Part shown: in pieces, positions 32,688-55,705 of the stretch
Layout of the letters: each line of letters begins with the position of its first letter
Numbering within the stretch: position 1 is the stretch's first letter
Assembly: GCA_907165135.1 (NCBI GenBank)
Contig: OU015566.1
Coordinates: forward strand, 10,834,157 to 10,898,156
Direction of reading: 5' to 3'
Length of the DNA stretch: 64,000 bases
Origin: Oikopleura dioica
Lineage: Eukaryota > Chordata > Appendicularia > Copelata > Oikopleuridae
Translations under genes and position numbers: made by a program
The notes under the pieces: generated by a model
The model's input: only the letters and a program-made list of their open reading frames with translations
Database searches by the model: none
What the model was told of the DNA's origin: nothing

Positions 32688-35600
32688 ATGCCTGCAGCGC
32701 CATTTCGTATTTACGAAAAAGCTGAACATCTGGCATCATCTGCAGAGATCAACATCCCCAACAGGACGACTACCAGAGCTTCTTTAGTCTTTAGACGATA
32801 TCCCAAGAATTCATACAAAACAACACAGATTATGGAGCAACTTCAAAGTAAGAAATCGAATTGTTTTTGAAAGTCATAAGTTGGATCAACTTATTACAAA
32901 GCTCGCCGTATAAAACCTTGTTTCTAGCTCTCGCATATTTGGAAAACATCCGACGACTTCGAATGTACCAGACAAACATCTCTCTTGGATTCCAGCCCTA
33001 CCCAGCGACATGTTTCAACCCTCCCTACTACCATCATAATCGCCACCAAGCTGCGCAAAAAATCAACAACGAGCCGAAATTTGACTTTCATAAGCTTGCA
33101 GAATCAGCGACGAAGGATAAACCGACGAAACGCAAGTTGAGGCCGAAGAAAGAATATATTTGCAGGTATACTTTTTGATTAGATTTTATTCTTCCGAACG
33201 ATTTTTACTCAAAAGCGGGACAATAATTCGTCGGAAAGTTTATTTATCTTGAAATATACATGCCCCAAAAAGAATCTCTATTCTGAATTAATCCAAAACG
33301 TCAGCAAAAGACTTGGTCAAAATTCCAATAACTGGCCAGCTGTATTCTGGCAAAATACCAGTCGAAAAGTTTATTGCTCCTAGCGCAAAGACAGGCCCAC
33401 ATAGCCGTCAAAACTCTCCAAAAGTTGGAACTTACAGGTCCAGGTGGACGGGGGCAATAAATGTCCTACGAGTTAGCTCAGTCTGTCGTCAGTTTAAGAG
33501 CCACAGAAGCCAGCTGGCCCTGTCTTCTCCAAAACATATCAGCAATAAATTAGGAACTTATTGCAGCGCCGTCAACATAAATCAAACTTGTAATCCTTTG
33601 GGAGCGGGATGCTCAGTGGTCTGATCTTTGTGTCTTAATATGTATTTTGTTGACAGAATCTCATGTCGCCCGCAGCGGCTGATGGGAGCGTCAAGCTTCT
33701 CGGCTAAGTCCACCAAAATCCCAAACGAAATAAAACGAGACGTTTTTATGCTTCAGAGAGCAAATTCTCAAGCAGATGTGCTCCCGCATTATTTCTTAGT
33801 CAATTCTTTAGATTCTGCCAGCGGCACTTTACGAAGAGCTACAATCTGATGATCCACGAAAGGACCCATACAGACGAGCGACCCTACAAGTGCGATATTT
33901 GTCAAAAAGCCTTCAGAAGACAGGATCATCTCAGGGACCATAAGTAAGTTACTAAAATGTCCTTTGAACGGAGCTGTCATGAAGAGGTCTGGTAGAATGT
34001 CCACTTGATTCAGCATTGAAACTCAAGTAGCTCAGGGCCCCGTAAATCGCCAAACAGGTGCATATTATCATCTCGTTAAAAGTCAATTTGGTGGAAATCT
34101 AAGGTCACGGCACATGCCCCTGTATCTCAGCATTTACAGGATGCACCTGCCCAAGTGCAAAGTGCACATTTCATTCTTGAGCAGCAGCACCGGAAAGAAA
34201 AGGCTTGTGAAACTTTCGCTCAGGTCATCGACTTTCTCGGAATTCAGATCAGAATCATACTTGATCATCATTCAATTCCTGGTAGTTAAATTGATAAGGA
34301 ATGCGTTTATATACATCGTAAACGAGTATTTACATAAAATCCTCGAGCGCTCGAGTCGGTCCACTTCTGTAAAATGATTTTCCTCGTAAAACACTCGAAA
34401 CGCCGCGATTCATTTCCACGCGGGTCCTCGTCCAAAGGCGCTTCTTTTCAGAGGAGCTTCCTCTTTATGCTTCCGGCATCGAGCAAATACAAAAAATATG
34501 CATTTGACCGGACACTTTGCACCTTCCGCAGGCAGTAATTACGGGTGCGAAAACGCCGGGAGCGTGTTCTCCGTGAGAATTGACTTACGAGTTTCCTGAC
34601 AAGGAAATCTCACTTGATCCCTCTTGGACCTGAATTTTTCCACGATTAATTCACCCTTAGAAGTTCTAACTCGTTATTTTGAACTTACATAAGAAATACT
34701 CCCGAGAATTGAACGGAAGCCCTATCAGAAACGGAAGCATGCGCGACTGATGGTCGTTGACTTTTATCCAACTTGCAGGGAGTTAGAAAAATGCGGAAGT
34801 AAGTGGAAATTTATCTAATTTTGTCGTTTCCCCTGCATCAAAGTTGCCGTACTGCTATCCGTTTGGCTATTCAAATTTGACAGGTTCAAGGACACTCTCA
34901 CTTATCCAGCTCGACAAGTAAATAAAGCTTCGCTTCCGTTTTCATGATTGCAATTTTTCGGAATCAACGAGGAGTTTATTGAGTTTCATCGTTTAAAAAT
35001 ATGTTGCGGGAGTAAAAATTAGCGCACTCCAAAATAACTAGAAATCTTTTGCGTGATTTGGTCAATACTTGCAATTTGACATCAGATGATCAGTTTAAAA
35101 GAGATTTCATTGACCTTTTCGGGTGACTTTCTGAGGTCAAATTCTTTCATTGAGTTGACTTCTTTTGGTTATTTATTTTGGAGGAGAAGAAAGTCTGTGC
35201 ACAGTAGCGATTCTTGTAAAATTGCTTTCGCCTGCGGGACTGGCCCTCGAGCGAGCGCGACGAGGAGGCGCCAATCGACACACACAGCCTGCATTGCGGA
35301 AGCGCAGGAAGCTTGGAGTCGGAGTGCTCTGCTCATCGGCTAGTGACATGCACCTGTTCTGCGGCCCTTAGCGCGGTCTTCATTAATCGTAAAATCGCGA
35401 CCGCGCTTTTATGCACATTCAATGAGCATTGGGCGTCTCCTTATCCCCGCGATAAATGATAGATACTGCTACCAAAGGAACACCACATCCATCAATCATC
35501 TTGAAAAGCTTCACAAATTTAAAACTAGCTATTCTGCAATCGTCATTTCCGGCAGATACTTTGCGGCCTTGTTGTTGTGGTTACAGCAGAACTGATTGTT

Positions 35601-36271
35601 CCATACAGTAGCTCCAGCATAACTGCACATTCTGATCATAACTTTAGGAACCAAGTTAGAATCAACCAGATTCGAGACTGTTTCTAGTTACGAGCGAATA
35701 TTGTATGACGATAAATTATTTTTCTTCCTGAAAATGAAGTCCTAAAATAAAAGCATGAAAATGCCAGTTTCCTGCATTTGAGTGCAGCTCAAACAGCTGC
35801 GTTTCGCAGCTGCTTCCGGCCGCTCGGTAGTCTTCAAGGCTTCCAATTATTTCCTATTTCCACTGTCCGGGATCCGGATATTTGTCCTTGTGACGTGGCT
35901 ATATTACCAGAAGACGGTTAAAGTAACAATAAGAGCAGGTGCATCAATATCAAACCCGTCGCCAAGGAATCTGATGAGCAGTCACCGCACGGAAACTTAT
36001 CGTCCCCACGCGCAATGGGACCATTTTTTGAAGCTGAGGGACTCAAAACTGATATCATAGAGGACAGCTCCTTCCGAGACGGAATAAACACAAACTGATC
36101 AATGCTCTTTTTTTTTCAAGACTCATCAAAGTCTGCTTTAGATACATACACGCACCCGAGAAGCCGTTCAAGTGTACAATCTGCGACAAAGGCTTCTGTC
36201 AAGCGAGAACGCTCAGCGTGCACATGGCTACTCATGAAAAAGCAGCGAAGAAGCAAAAGACCCAGAGCTGA
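32688..36271 (+). CDS. Odd-skipped-related (OSR) zinc-finger transcription factor
   Basis: Odd-skipped-related factor, a nuclear C2H2 regulator of mesoderm, kidney and gut development in other animals. Exons 32688-32847, 32928-33165, 33812-33943 and 36142-36271 give 219 residues with three zinc fingers at the C-terminus: [23 protein letters not shown], with the linker [25 protein letters not shown], then [24 protein letters not shown]. These finger sequences are diagnostic of OSR/Odd/Bowl. The N-terminal half has a Tyr/His/Pro-rich stretch ([18 protein letters not shown]). Introns 2 (646 nt) and 3 (2198 nt) are very long for this genome, as often seen for developmental regulators. All introns are GT-AG. 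Confidence 0.9.
33944..36141. other. Long third intron of the OSR gene
   Basis: 2.2 kb between the second and third zinc-finger exons. No alternative exon with matching phase and donor was recognised. The length stands out against the ~45-nt norm and makes it a candidate for enhancers. Open frames near 35086-35371 show no family features. Confidence 0.5.
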
Positions 36272-36486
36272 TTCTGATAGATTCTAGCGCTTGCTGACCG
36301 TATTGATAATAGATTATCAAACCTGTTAATATATGAATATATTATTTTAAAGCTTTCTTCTTTGAAAGGTATTCCTTGTTTCTTGGCAATTTTCTTTGAT
36401 AGAAACTCGTGAAGTGTTTGCAAAAACACACTTACCACTTTGAAATTCCAGCGCGAGCTAAAGTCGAGCACGCAAGTTATGAGAAG

Positions 36487-37540
36487 ATGAGCTTCTTTGT
36501 ATTTTTTCTTAGTTTTTCGAGATTTTCAACTTTTGCCGAAGCTCAAGAATGTGGAGGAGAAGTTGACTTATTTGCTGGGTTCATCACTTCGCCTGGGTTT
36601 GAAGAAGGAGAGGAGTATGCTGCGCGACTGGAATGTGTCTGGGTAGATTTTAATTGAGTATTAAAAATAGAAGATTATTTCCAAGAATTTTGCAGTTGAG
36701 GAAGGAGTGATGACAACAATAACTTTTGACGAAGAATTCGGAATCGAGAGCCAAGAATCTGGCAGACAATGCTTCGACAAGCTCTTTATCCGATGTAAGC
36801 TAGCTTTACTGTTATAAGTTTGAGATGAAATATTTCTAGCACCGAGAGCGAGGGAGCGGCAAATTTGTGGGTTATCATACCAGCAGGGCTTTGTCGATCA
36901 ATCAAACATAGTGAGTCCACCCGAAATTGCAGTTCGTGGACCGTTTCAAGCTGTCTTTGTGTCTGATAGCTCTGTGAGTGGTCGAGTTAAGGGTTGAAAT
37001 TAGAGATTTATGTCTTTTGTTTCTGCAACTTTGATCCTTGAAAGGCTTCAAAATGTTCTTCACCGTCGATGGATTGACAACCACTACTCTTGCTCCTCCA
37101 TCAACGCTGCCAGCACTTGTAGAGACTGCAACAGAGCAGAACACAGTTGAGATACCAGAACCGAAGCAAGAAACTATCGGCTGTGAGCTTGAGAAAGAAC
37201 TTCATCCGCTCGGAACAGAAGCAGTTTTGAAATGCCCTGACGGCTTTTACTTTGAAGAGGGCTACCAAAACTTGACTGTTGTTTGTGCTAACGAAACTAC
37301 TGTAGATTGGATCCCGGAAATAACTGAATGCGTCGCTACTGATGATCAGCTAGGTTTGCTTTTGAACTACGACTATTTTGGACTTTTGAAATTACAGATT
37401 TGATCGATTACTACAAGCACATTTCACTCTGTTGCTTTGGCGGCTTCTTTACGTCTTCAGGAGTTGTTACAGTGATTCTGGGCTACAACGTCTTTCAAAT
37501 TATGAAATTACAGTTTCTGCTTATTAGTTCTGCATCTTGA
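36487..37540 (+). CDS. CUB-Sushi single-pass membrane protein
   Basis: Unnamed extracellular receptor-like protein. Exons 36487-36655, 36696-36794, 36840-36977, 37045-37353 and 37398-37540 give 285 residues. A signal peptide (MSFFVFFLSF...AEA) is followed by a CUB domain (ECGGEVDLFAGFITSPGF, LECVWVDFN, TTITFDEEFGIE), a Thr/Pro-rich linker and a Sushi/CCP module (GCELEKELHPLGTEAVLKC...WIPEITEC). A hydrophobic segment (CFGGFFTSSGVVTVILGY) near the C-terminus is a likely membrane anchor. Intron 1 keeps the CUB frame only with a GA donor (GAGTAT at 36656). The intron 3 donor is GT, placed by phase. AATAAA overlaps the stop codon (37540-37545). Confidence 0.75.
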
Positions 37541-37919
37541 ATAAAATACTTATACTCGAAGCCATAGAGAAATTCCCTCGCTTGTTTTGATTTTCAGTCG
37601 CTCTAGCATTCCTTGAACCGAGTTTCGTTTCCAGAACTCACTTCACTGATAGTTCGGCGAAGAATCGCTTCAGATCTACCTTTTGCTTTTTTGGTCAAAC
37701 GAGAGAACGTAATTGCCACAGTCGACTGTATTATACCGATGATTTCAATCGGTAAGTTCCAAATCGCCGCTTTCTAAAGTCCTCCAGCAGCACTCTTCCA
37801 TCACGGAGGATTCTCGTGGGAAAATCATCCGCGCAAAGTAGAGAATTTATCTTTCGCGACGCAGTGAAAATTCATCGCTAAAAATGAGAGAATTATAAAA
37901 CTCAAGAAAAAGGCGAGAA

Positions 37920-40167
37920 ATGGCAGCTCTAACCGAAGCACAGCAAAATTTATTCAGACAATTAGGTACTAGAAATCACTATTCATCAAAAATAAAATCT
38001 CAGGCGATAAACTTTATGAAAAAAGAAAGGCAGCTGCTTTAGAAGTTGAAGTTAGGGCAAGAAATGCGATTGTAAATAACAACTCTTCGTAAGTTTTCAT
38101 ATTTTCTTTCACAGATGAAAATTCAATTCTAGCGACGCATCTTTGCTGCTAAACGACCTTGGAAACGCATACCACGGCAGCAACTCTCTCAACCTTCGCA
38201 AAGGCGTTCTTCTCGCCTTGGCCGCCGCCGCCATCGGATTCTCCCAAAACTCCGGTCCTTATCTTACCGAGCTTCTTGAGCCAATCCTCTGCGCCGCCAC
38301 AGAATCCGACTCTCGTCTTCGATACTTCGCTTGTGAAGCACTTTACAATGTTGCGAAAGCTGTTCGAGGAGTTTTGATTGACACTCATTTTGTGAACCTG
38401 TTTGTTATTGTTGGGAAACTCAACTCGGACGTGGATCAAAATGTACGAAGTGGAACCGAGCTTCTAGGTAAAGTACAGCCTTGGGCGTCTTTTCTACAAC
38501 AATAAATTCAGATCGTCTTCTACGAGATATCGTCCTCGAAGCCGAGCGAGCTCCTGACATGGGCGCCCTTCTCCGCGAACGAGTTTATGCAATCGACTCC
38601 AATGCCCGTTCTTTCGTCGCCGGATGGATTTCTGTCTTGTCTGGCAATCCTCACGCTGGTTTGAGCGCTGTCCTTCCCGGTCTGGTCGACGGGCTTTTCA
38701 ACGCGCTGACGGATAGTAACAAAGAAACGCATTCTCTCGTGTGGACGGCGCTAGAATCCGCTCTGCAAGAAGCACCCCGCTGCGATGTGGAAAAAATGAT
38801 TCCGATCGTTAGCCAACAGTTGTTGAAAACCAGCGATGTCGTTTGGACGCAACGATATTTGGCGCTGATTTGGCTACGAGCGCTTCTACCGCTCAAGAAA
38901 GAAGCTACAGTCAAGGCTACTCCAGTTGTTCTCGAAGCGTTATTCAAACTGCCAGAAGATGAGCTCACAAATACAGTAAGAACTTCTCATAGAAAGCAAT
39001 TATAATCACTTTCTTTCAGAATTCAGGTGATTCAACCGAACAGCTGCGGCAGAGCAAAAAGAAACGAGAAGTCAAAGACCTTTCTTCTCAAGTCAACACT
39101 CTTCTTCAATTCGATTCAACGAAAGACGAGATTCCCCAAGAAACAGCGATTCGTCTTTTGAAAATCACCTGTCCCTTTCTCGGCCCCGACAAGCCCGTTT
39201 CAAAACGACTTGCGGCGTTTGAATGGGTGATTTCAGTCTTTCGGTTGAAACAAGACCAGATCGAAGACGAAGTTCCCTGGTTGATGCTCCAAGTTTTCTC
39301 GGCGATCAACTTGGACGAAAATGAACGAGTGCGCGAATCTGGCATGGCGTGCTTGACTGAAATCGCAAATTTGAACGATAAAACTTTTGATACGTTCATT
39401 GAAGTGCTTTATTCTTCGTTGAACGAGATTTCTGCAAGATCTGATCGACAGAAAGTGGCATTCGTGGTCAGAAAGCTTTGTGAGAAACTTGATGGGGAGA
39501 AGATTTATTTGAAACTCGGAAGTCGACTTGTGCATCATCAAGAAACAGGTAAAGAAAAATCTTATCTTTGCTTGTTAAATCGAATCAAGAAGCTCGAAAT
39601 AATGCTTTTTAGATGCAAAAGTCGCGACGATTCAACTCCTCAACCTGCTGCTCGGGACAGCTCCAGAACTCTACAATTTCCGAAGAAAACTTAGAGAGCG
39701 TCCTCAAGAAGTAATGGAGAATTTCAACACAGTCTGGAAGGCCTGGGTCAGCTGTCCCGTTTCGTCACTGTGTCTAGCTCTTCTGGGGAAGAGATATCAA
39801 CTTGCGTACTCGACAGTGAAGACGCTCGCGGAGATGAATTTGAACAGTGCCCATTTGGGAGAGATCGATCGACTAATTCAACTTCTTGAATCTCCTGGTA
39901 AATCAAACTGCCCTGATCGTTAACTATTTCAATTCAGGTTTCACGTGGCTGCGATTCGAACTGCTCGAAAAGCCTCATGCCTTGATCGCTTCTCTCCGCG
40001 GCCTTCTCATGATCTTGCCTCAGTCAAAAGCGTTCGACCTCCTTCAAAAACGCCTCTCGCTTATTCCCTCCGAAGCACCATTCAACTCTAACTCTGCCGA
40101 TTCTGCCCGAATTTCGCCAGAAGATCACGAGCTCTCCAAAATATTGAAGTCTAAGCTAGAAGTCTAA
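37920..40167 (+). CDS. VAC14: VAC14 scaffold of the PIKfyve complex
   Basis: VAC14 (ArPIKfyve), the HEAT-repeat scaffold holding PIKfyve and FIG4 on endolysosomes to control PI(3,5)P2. Exons 37920-37965, 38004-38088, 38133-38467, 38512-38975, 39020-39548, 39613-39897 and 39938-40167 give 657 residues (human 782), all with GT-AG introns. The N-terminal block LGDKLYEKRKAAALEVE, then DSRLRYFACEALYNVAK, the ELLDRLLRDIV motif, and the C-terminal block GLLMILPQSKAFDLLQKRL align with VAC14. The central linker is shorter than in vertebrates. A poly(A) signal AATAAA follows near 40238. Confidence 0.93.
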
Positions 40168-40838
40168 TTTTACAGCCATTTTTGCCAATTTACAATTTGC
40201 CCTGTTTGTCTTTTAAATTTCTTCATTCTGTAATTCAATAAAATGCCAGTATGCAGCGATTCGAATGCTTGAAACTTCAGAAATTTTGTAAATGAAAAAT
40301 TGGAAGATTTGTAAATTTGATTATTTTATTAACATGGCGTAGTTGGTCTAGAAGAAGGGAACAGAAAGTCCTGCAAAAAGCAATATACAATCAGTCAGAT
40401 ATAGATAGTACTTCCTTAGTGTGTTACAAAATGGTCCAACTGGACGGAATTACAGTGCTACGATAGACTGAAAGGACTCGACAATGGCTTGATACTGTTT
40501 GGCATGACGTAATAGTTATATAATAGGAGAAATTATATAGAGTTGCCAGATCAATTTAATAATAACTAAAAGTATTTAGGTGCAGTTGTGCTGGTGAAAA
40601 TATAACCAAGGTGCCATTATATAAAAATATACAGGATTTGTGATATAATATGTGTAGGTGTGTGGATGTGTGGTCAAATAATTCTCTCGATTTTAATTAT
40701 TAATATTATTATATTATTTATAAAAAGGGTTTTTCTGGTGAAAAGTAGTTTTGGTGAGGTGGTGGTGTCGTTTTTTTTTCTGTGAGTCGCGCATTCTTTG
40801 GTAGTTTTCTGCAGAAAAATCGTTTTCGCGGCGAAAAT
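40168..40838. other. 3' UTR region between convergent VAC14 and PKA genes
   Basis: VAC14 (plus) and the PKA gene (minus) converge here. No exon was seen. The sequence is AT-rich and probably contains both 3' UTRs. Confidence 0.5.
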
Positions 40839-51171
<10,333 letters not shown>

Positions 51172-53122
51172 GGCAGCAGCGCTCTGTTTCTAAACTGGCC
51201 GGAGGCGAGTGTTTTCGTCGACTGTAAATACGGATTCTAGAAAAATCCCGATCACAGTAGATATTTCAACTCTTCGATTTTTTCTACAAAATCGAAGGAC
51301 TTTCAAGTCAATTTCGATCAGTCTGAATACTCTCTTGTTTCTTTTCTTCAAATCGAAAGAGGGATGAACGTGGAAGGGATGGAAATTCGAAGTGGCGCAT
51401 CTTTCAAATTAAGGGCTGACATTGAATCTGCTCTGACTAATCTGAAACTCGAATAATGACGGAAACCAAAAAGGGATTCGCGCTGCGATTTTATCATCCC
51501 TCTCGTTTTCGACTTTCTATGTTGAATTCCAACTTTATTTCAGTCTTATTTTTACCCTAAGGATTTCTGTTTTCCTTTACGATTAAGGGTGTGGCCTTCA
51601 GAAGAGGTAAAGTAGGTAGAACTTACATAAATTTTTATCAGAAAAAGCTCAGATGCTCCTTTTAAACTATTCTATAGTTCATCAGATCAACCAATTCAAT
51701 ATCAGATTCTAGAGACAACCTAATTCCTAGAAAAAGTTACTTTCGATTCAAGTACAAAAATTGACTAGCAAAAGCCGCATTTTCAGACGCTTCTTCTAAA
51801 TCTCTATTGAATCTTGAGACGCTAGAAATGATTAAAAACCTCAAGCTTGGCTGAATTTCTTAGAGGTACTGAAAGATTTTGCGCCAAGCATTGAGTGTGA
51901 AAAGCTCTTCCCCAACGACCCCGCCTTACTTATTTTTGATCTTCAAACGATAGAATCTACGTCAATTTGCACCCCTATGTAAATTACTTCGCCAATAGGT
52001 AGATCTAAGGAGGCGTTCGTAAATGCGAACAATAAAAATGAAGAATTTAAACGCTTTCTAATAGAATAAATTTTCAATGTGCTCTAAGTCCCTTTCCTCT
52101 TTCTCTTTGTCCCTTCTTCCAAAAAGAAAAAATGTTGGAAATCCTACCTTTGGGTCGAAAATAATAAAAAATGTAGATATATGTAGCGGGTGTCAGCTCT
52201 AGAACGATATTAATGCTCTCATTGTGATCGTGATAACTCATGCTAGCGGTGCATCCTTATTCGTTCACTTTGGAGGACATTTGCTCCCTCCGGCGAAGTA
52301 AACATAACTGAAGTCTAGGGTGGTAGATTTGGAATACTTTCAATTATTTTATTACCGATTAAAAATTTAGGTATCCACGAATATTCGTCAGCAATCAATG
52401 ATCTCGTCGAATAATGACAGGTTCTGATTTCTATATTTGATTCCTTGTTGAAAAAAATGCACGATGTATGCTCCTTTGATCAATTCAAACGAATAATAAA
52501 ATCTGCTTTATAAAAACTCATCGATTTTATAGTTAATCTATTGATTTATTTTCCAAAAATGATAAATATAAGACTGAAAATTGAAATTTTTAGACAAGCG
52601 AAAGATACAGTCAAATCATTTTATTGGTGTCTTATCTTATTAAAACCCTGAATCGAGCATTCTGAAAACTTTTTGAAATATTTTTATGCAAAAAAATAGT
52701 GACAACCCTAGTCCAGTGCGACCGGTAGGTTGAATGCGCGCGATGCGCTGCGCGCTCTGCCGCCACGGGCCACGTATCCGCCAATAGAAAGTGGCGGTAG
52801 TTTCCTGGTAGGGTGAAAACACTTCGCGGAATGCTACCACGGACCACGTATTCCCATACAAGACTTTGCGCCTCCTCCACCAGCGCGCCGCGCCCGCTCC
52901 AGCGCGTTAACGCCAGTGCAAATATAGACAGCTCTATTTCTGATTAGAAATCAATTTTAAACTTTATAAGTGGCGGATAAAAATGATGAGTTGTAATTAT
53001 CAAAAATACTTATTGTTAGCTAACAAAATCAGCTGAAAGTGAATGAAAGGGAGTTTTTACGAGCTGGCTGAGATTATCCGAAAGTTTACGATTTAATCCG
53101 TGTATATTATTATTTTCTCAAA
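51172..53122. other. Intergenic upstream of PKA and the thioredoxin-like gene
   Basis: About 2 kb between divergent genes, mostly AT-rich, with no supported exon. A GC-rich block at about 52710-52920 contains two related words (CCACGGGCCACGTATCCGCC and CCACGGACCACGTATTCCCA, about 65 bp apart) and many GCGC steps. It could be a regulatory or repeat-derived segment. Confidence 0.5.
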
Positions 53123-53582
53123 ATGGCAAGAACTTGGAAAGAGATAAAAAATACAGCAGACTTTCAAAATCTCTTAGAAGACTCGCACAAGAGACCGCAA
53201 GCTGTTCTGATAACCTGTAAGCTACTAATTTATAGCTTGATTATTCTTCATTGAAATTCTAGCGCCCTCCTGCAAGGCCTGCAAGAGATTCAAACAGAAA
53301 GACTTCCAGCCAATCGTGGATCAATTCCCGAATACAGATTGGAATGAAGCTTGCGCTTTTGAATCCGGAATCAAGGAATTCAGCAATCCTGGAATTCTGC
53401 CAAAGTGGAATTTCTTTGTTGATGGAAAACTTGAGGTCGAATTCCCTGGAGTTGTGTGGCGGAACATAGATGATGCGGTTTGCGATTGCGAGTGGAAGAA
53501 AGGTATGAAATTGAAGGTGTCATGATTACGAAATTATTGAATTCAAGGAATCAAACGCGTCATTCGAATGGGCCAGAATTAA
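53123..53582 (+). CDS. Thioredoxin-like protein with a CKAC motif
   Basis: Small thioredoxin-fold protein. Exons 53123-53216, 53263-53502 and 53548-53582 (GT-AG introns of 45-46 nt) give 122 residues. The redox motif is SPSCKACKRF in place of the usual WCGPC. It is followed by a helix, and then by GILPKWNFFVDGKLEVEFPG, which holds the cis-Pro region and the central strand. No signal peptide is seen, so it is likely cytosolic. The replaced Trp and Gly-Pro would be expected to alter the redox potential. An AATAAA lies about 40 bp after the stop. Confidence 0.75.
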
Positions 53583-53696
53583 CGACATCAGGAAAATAGA
53601 CAAATGTTTTTTCAGTGGAATAAATTTATTTGAACAGGTTTTTGCTTCCCATACAGAAAAAATAAACAGAAAAAAGAAATTTCTTGAAAGTTAAAT

Positions 53697-55705
53697 TTAA
53701 GCAGGGTAGTAGCACCATGGGACTCCACCAGTGTATGACTCAGACCAGCAACATCCGAGGGCTTGGCATTGAGAAGAGCTAAATTAGATGCGTAATAAAT
53801 CTGTCAATGTCAATTTTTGTGAGCTTACTTGATTCCCATGTATCCACAATCTCGTTTACTGCTGTCAGCTACGTTACAGCTAGATCCGCCAGCGCCGCCA
53901 TCTCCGCTTTAGAAGGGTTCAATTCAAATAATTACTTTTGCTAGTCAATGCACCTGCTGGAGTGAATGCACCAGGGCTCTCCAGAAACTGAAGATGGGCA
54001 CCACAAGCATCCCTTGGATTCACACTCGCCTTGTTGGGTGCCCATTTCGCCACAATCGCGCTTGTTCGAGCAATTGCACGAGGTGCACTCGCCTCCAGGA
54101 CTACCGGTAGTGGTAGATGGAAGTGTTGGTGCAGGTCTAGCAAGGTTCAAGAACAACTACATTAAAAAAACTAGTATCATAGATTTGAACCCGTCCCCGC
54201 CGCCAGAAGCAGGGTAAGAGACTGAAATGTAACTGACTGGCGAGTCTCCAGTTGGAACATTGATCTGAGCCTGTCCACCAGAGACGCGGATAGTAGGTCC
54301 AGTGCATCCACCCTCAGTTGGGTCACCCTGTCCAAGATCGCAATATTCGCCATCTGGCATTGAAGTAGCAATAGAGCCAGACCAATTGCTTGAGCCACCG
54401 TTGATGGCCATGAAACCCTTGTTGCCTCGGGAGAAGGCGATCTGGTTATCCCAGCCTTCAGTCCACTTGGTCACTCCAGTTCCATGGACGGAACCTCGGA
54501 ACATTCCAAGGTTCTGGATGGCTCGCCATCTGTGCTCGCAGACCCAGCCGTTTTCACAGCCGTAGCCGCCATCGTAACCGTTTGGTTGCCATCCAGGTGG
54601 TCCCTCATCGGGATCGGAGAAGTAGTAGGAAGACATGACTCGTGGCTCACCGTAGTCGTGGCCCATCATGAAGGTAGTGAGGGTCTTGAGAGCCCAGGAC
54701 TCCTCGAAGGTAACAACGTGTCCTCCGCCACCATGGCCTCGCTGGTTGTCGTGGTTGTTGATGAACACGACGGCGGACATGGGGCCGAGGTAGCCCCAGT
54801 CGGGACCGATGTTGGCAAGGTGCTTGAGACTGTGAGTGTTGGAACCGACGCCCATGCAGTACTTGAATTCAGTGACTCGACCGAAGCCTGTGTACTCGTT
54901 GGCAGTGATTGGCTCGCCTCCCTGGTCGATGACCTCTTGGAAGATGAAAGGTCGTTCTGATCCTTTGAAGCCCTCTCTGACGCTCAAGTTCTTCAATCGG
55001 CCGAAGATGACTTCCAAATCTCCTGGCCACATGTGTTTGCAAGCGTCAACTCGGAAACCAATAGCGCCCATATCGATGAACTGGTTGAGATAGTCAACAA
55101 TCTTTTCTCTGACATACTCAGTGCCTTGGTTGAGATCGATGAGGTTGACCAATCGGCAGTTTCGGACCTGGTTGGCATCACCGTAGTTTTCAATGTTTCC
55201 ACTGCTTGTGTAACAGTTATTATCGTTAAAATCATTTCGAGAGTATGGAACACCGGGGAAGTCGAGGGAGTTAGCGTCGAAGTAGGTGCCAGCAGTTCCA
55301 GTGCCTGATCCGCCACCGCCACACATGTGGTTGGGGACGACATCGACGATGGTTCGGACACCAACAGCGTTACATCGTCGGACCATGTTAGCAAATCTAT
55401 CATGATCTCCGGATCGGTTTCCGATTTTGTAAGAAATTGGCTAAAGCAATCAATTACTAATTGCAATCAACGAAGACTATCATTACCTGATATTTTTCCC
55501 ACCATTGACCTCCGACGATTCTGTTTTCAGTAGGTGGGGAAACTTGAACGGCACCCCACTTCTTTGGTCCCAAGAATTTCTCGCACTCCTCTGCGATGGA
55601 GTCCCAACCCCACTCGAAGAGGTGGACCATACCGCTGTGACCTGGAGCATAGGCAGCCTCCCACTGGGCGGCACCTAGCCCGAAAAGTGTTAAACCAAGT
55701 TTCAT
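53697..55705 (-). CDS. Alpha-amylase with two C-terminal trefoil domains
   Basis: Secreted glycoside hydrolase family 13 alpha-amylase of animal type, cleaving alpha-1,4-glucans. Exons (minus) 55705-55487, 55440-54191, 54136-53954, 53906-53829 and 53778-53697 give 603 residues. A signal peptide ([15 protein letters not shown]) precedes [33 protein letters not shown] (catalytic Asp), IFQEVID (catalytic Glu) and [13 protein letters not shown] (second Asp). After a Thr/Pro/Ser linker come two Cys-rich modules with CG.MG...C...GC.W spacing ([28 protein letters not shown]...CQALGCCW), typical of P-type trefoil domains. Human amylase is about 511 residues, so the trefoils are an addition. Introns are GT-AG. 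Confidence 0.9.

Noticed and set aside
54484-54960. Long plus-strand frame across the amylase gene
   Set aside because: Antisense to a conserved GH13 exon; no family features of its own.
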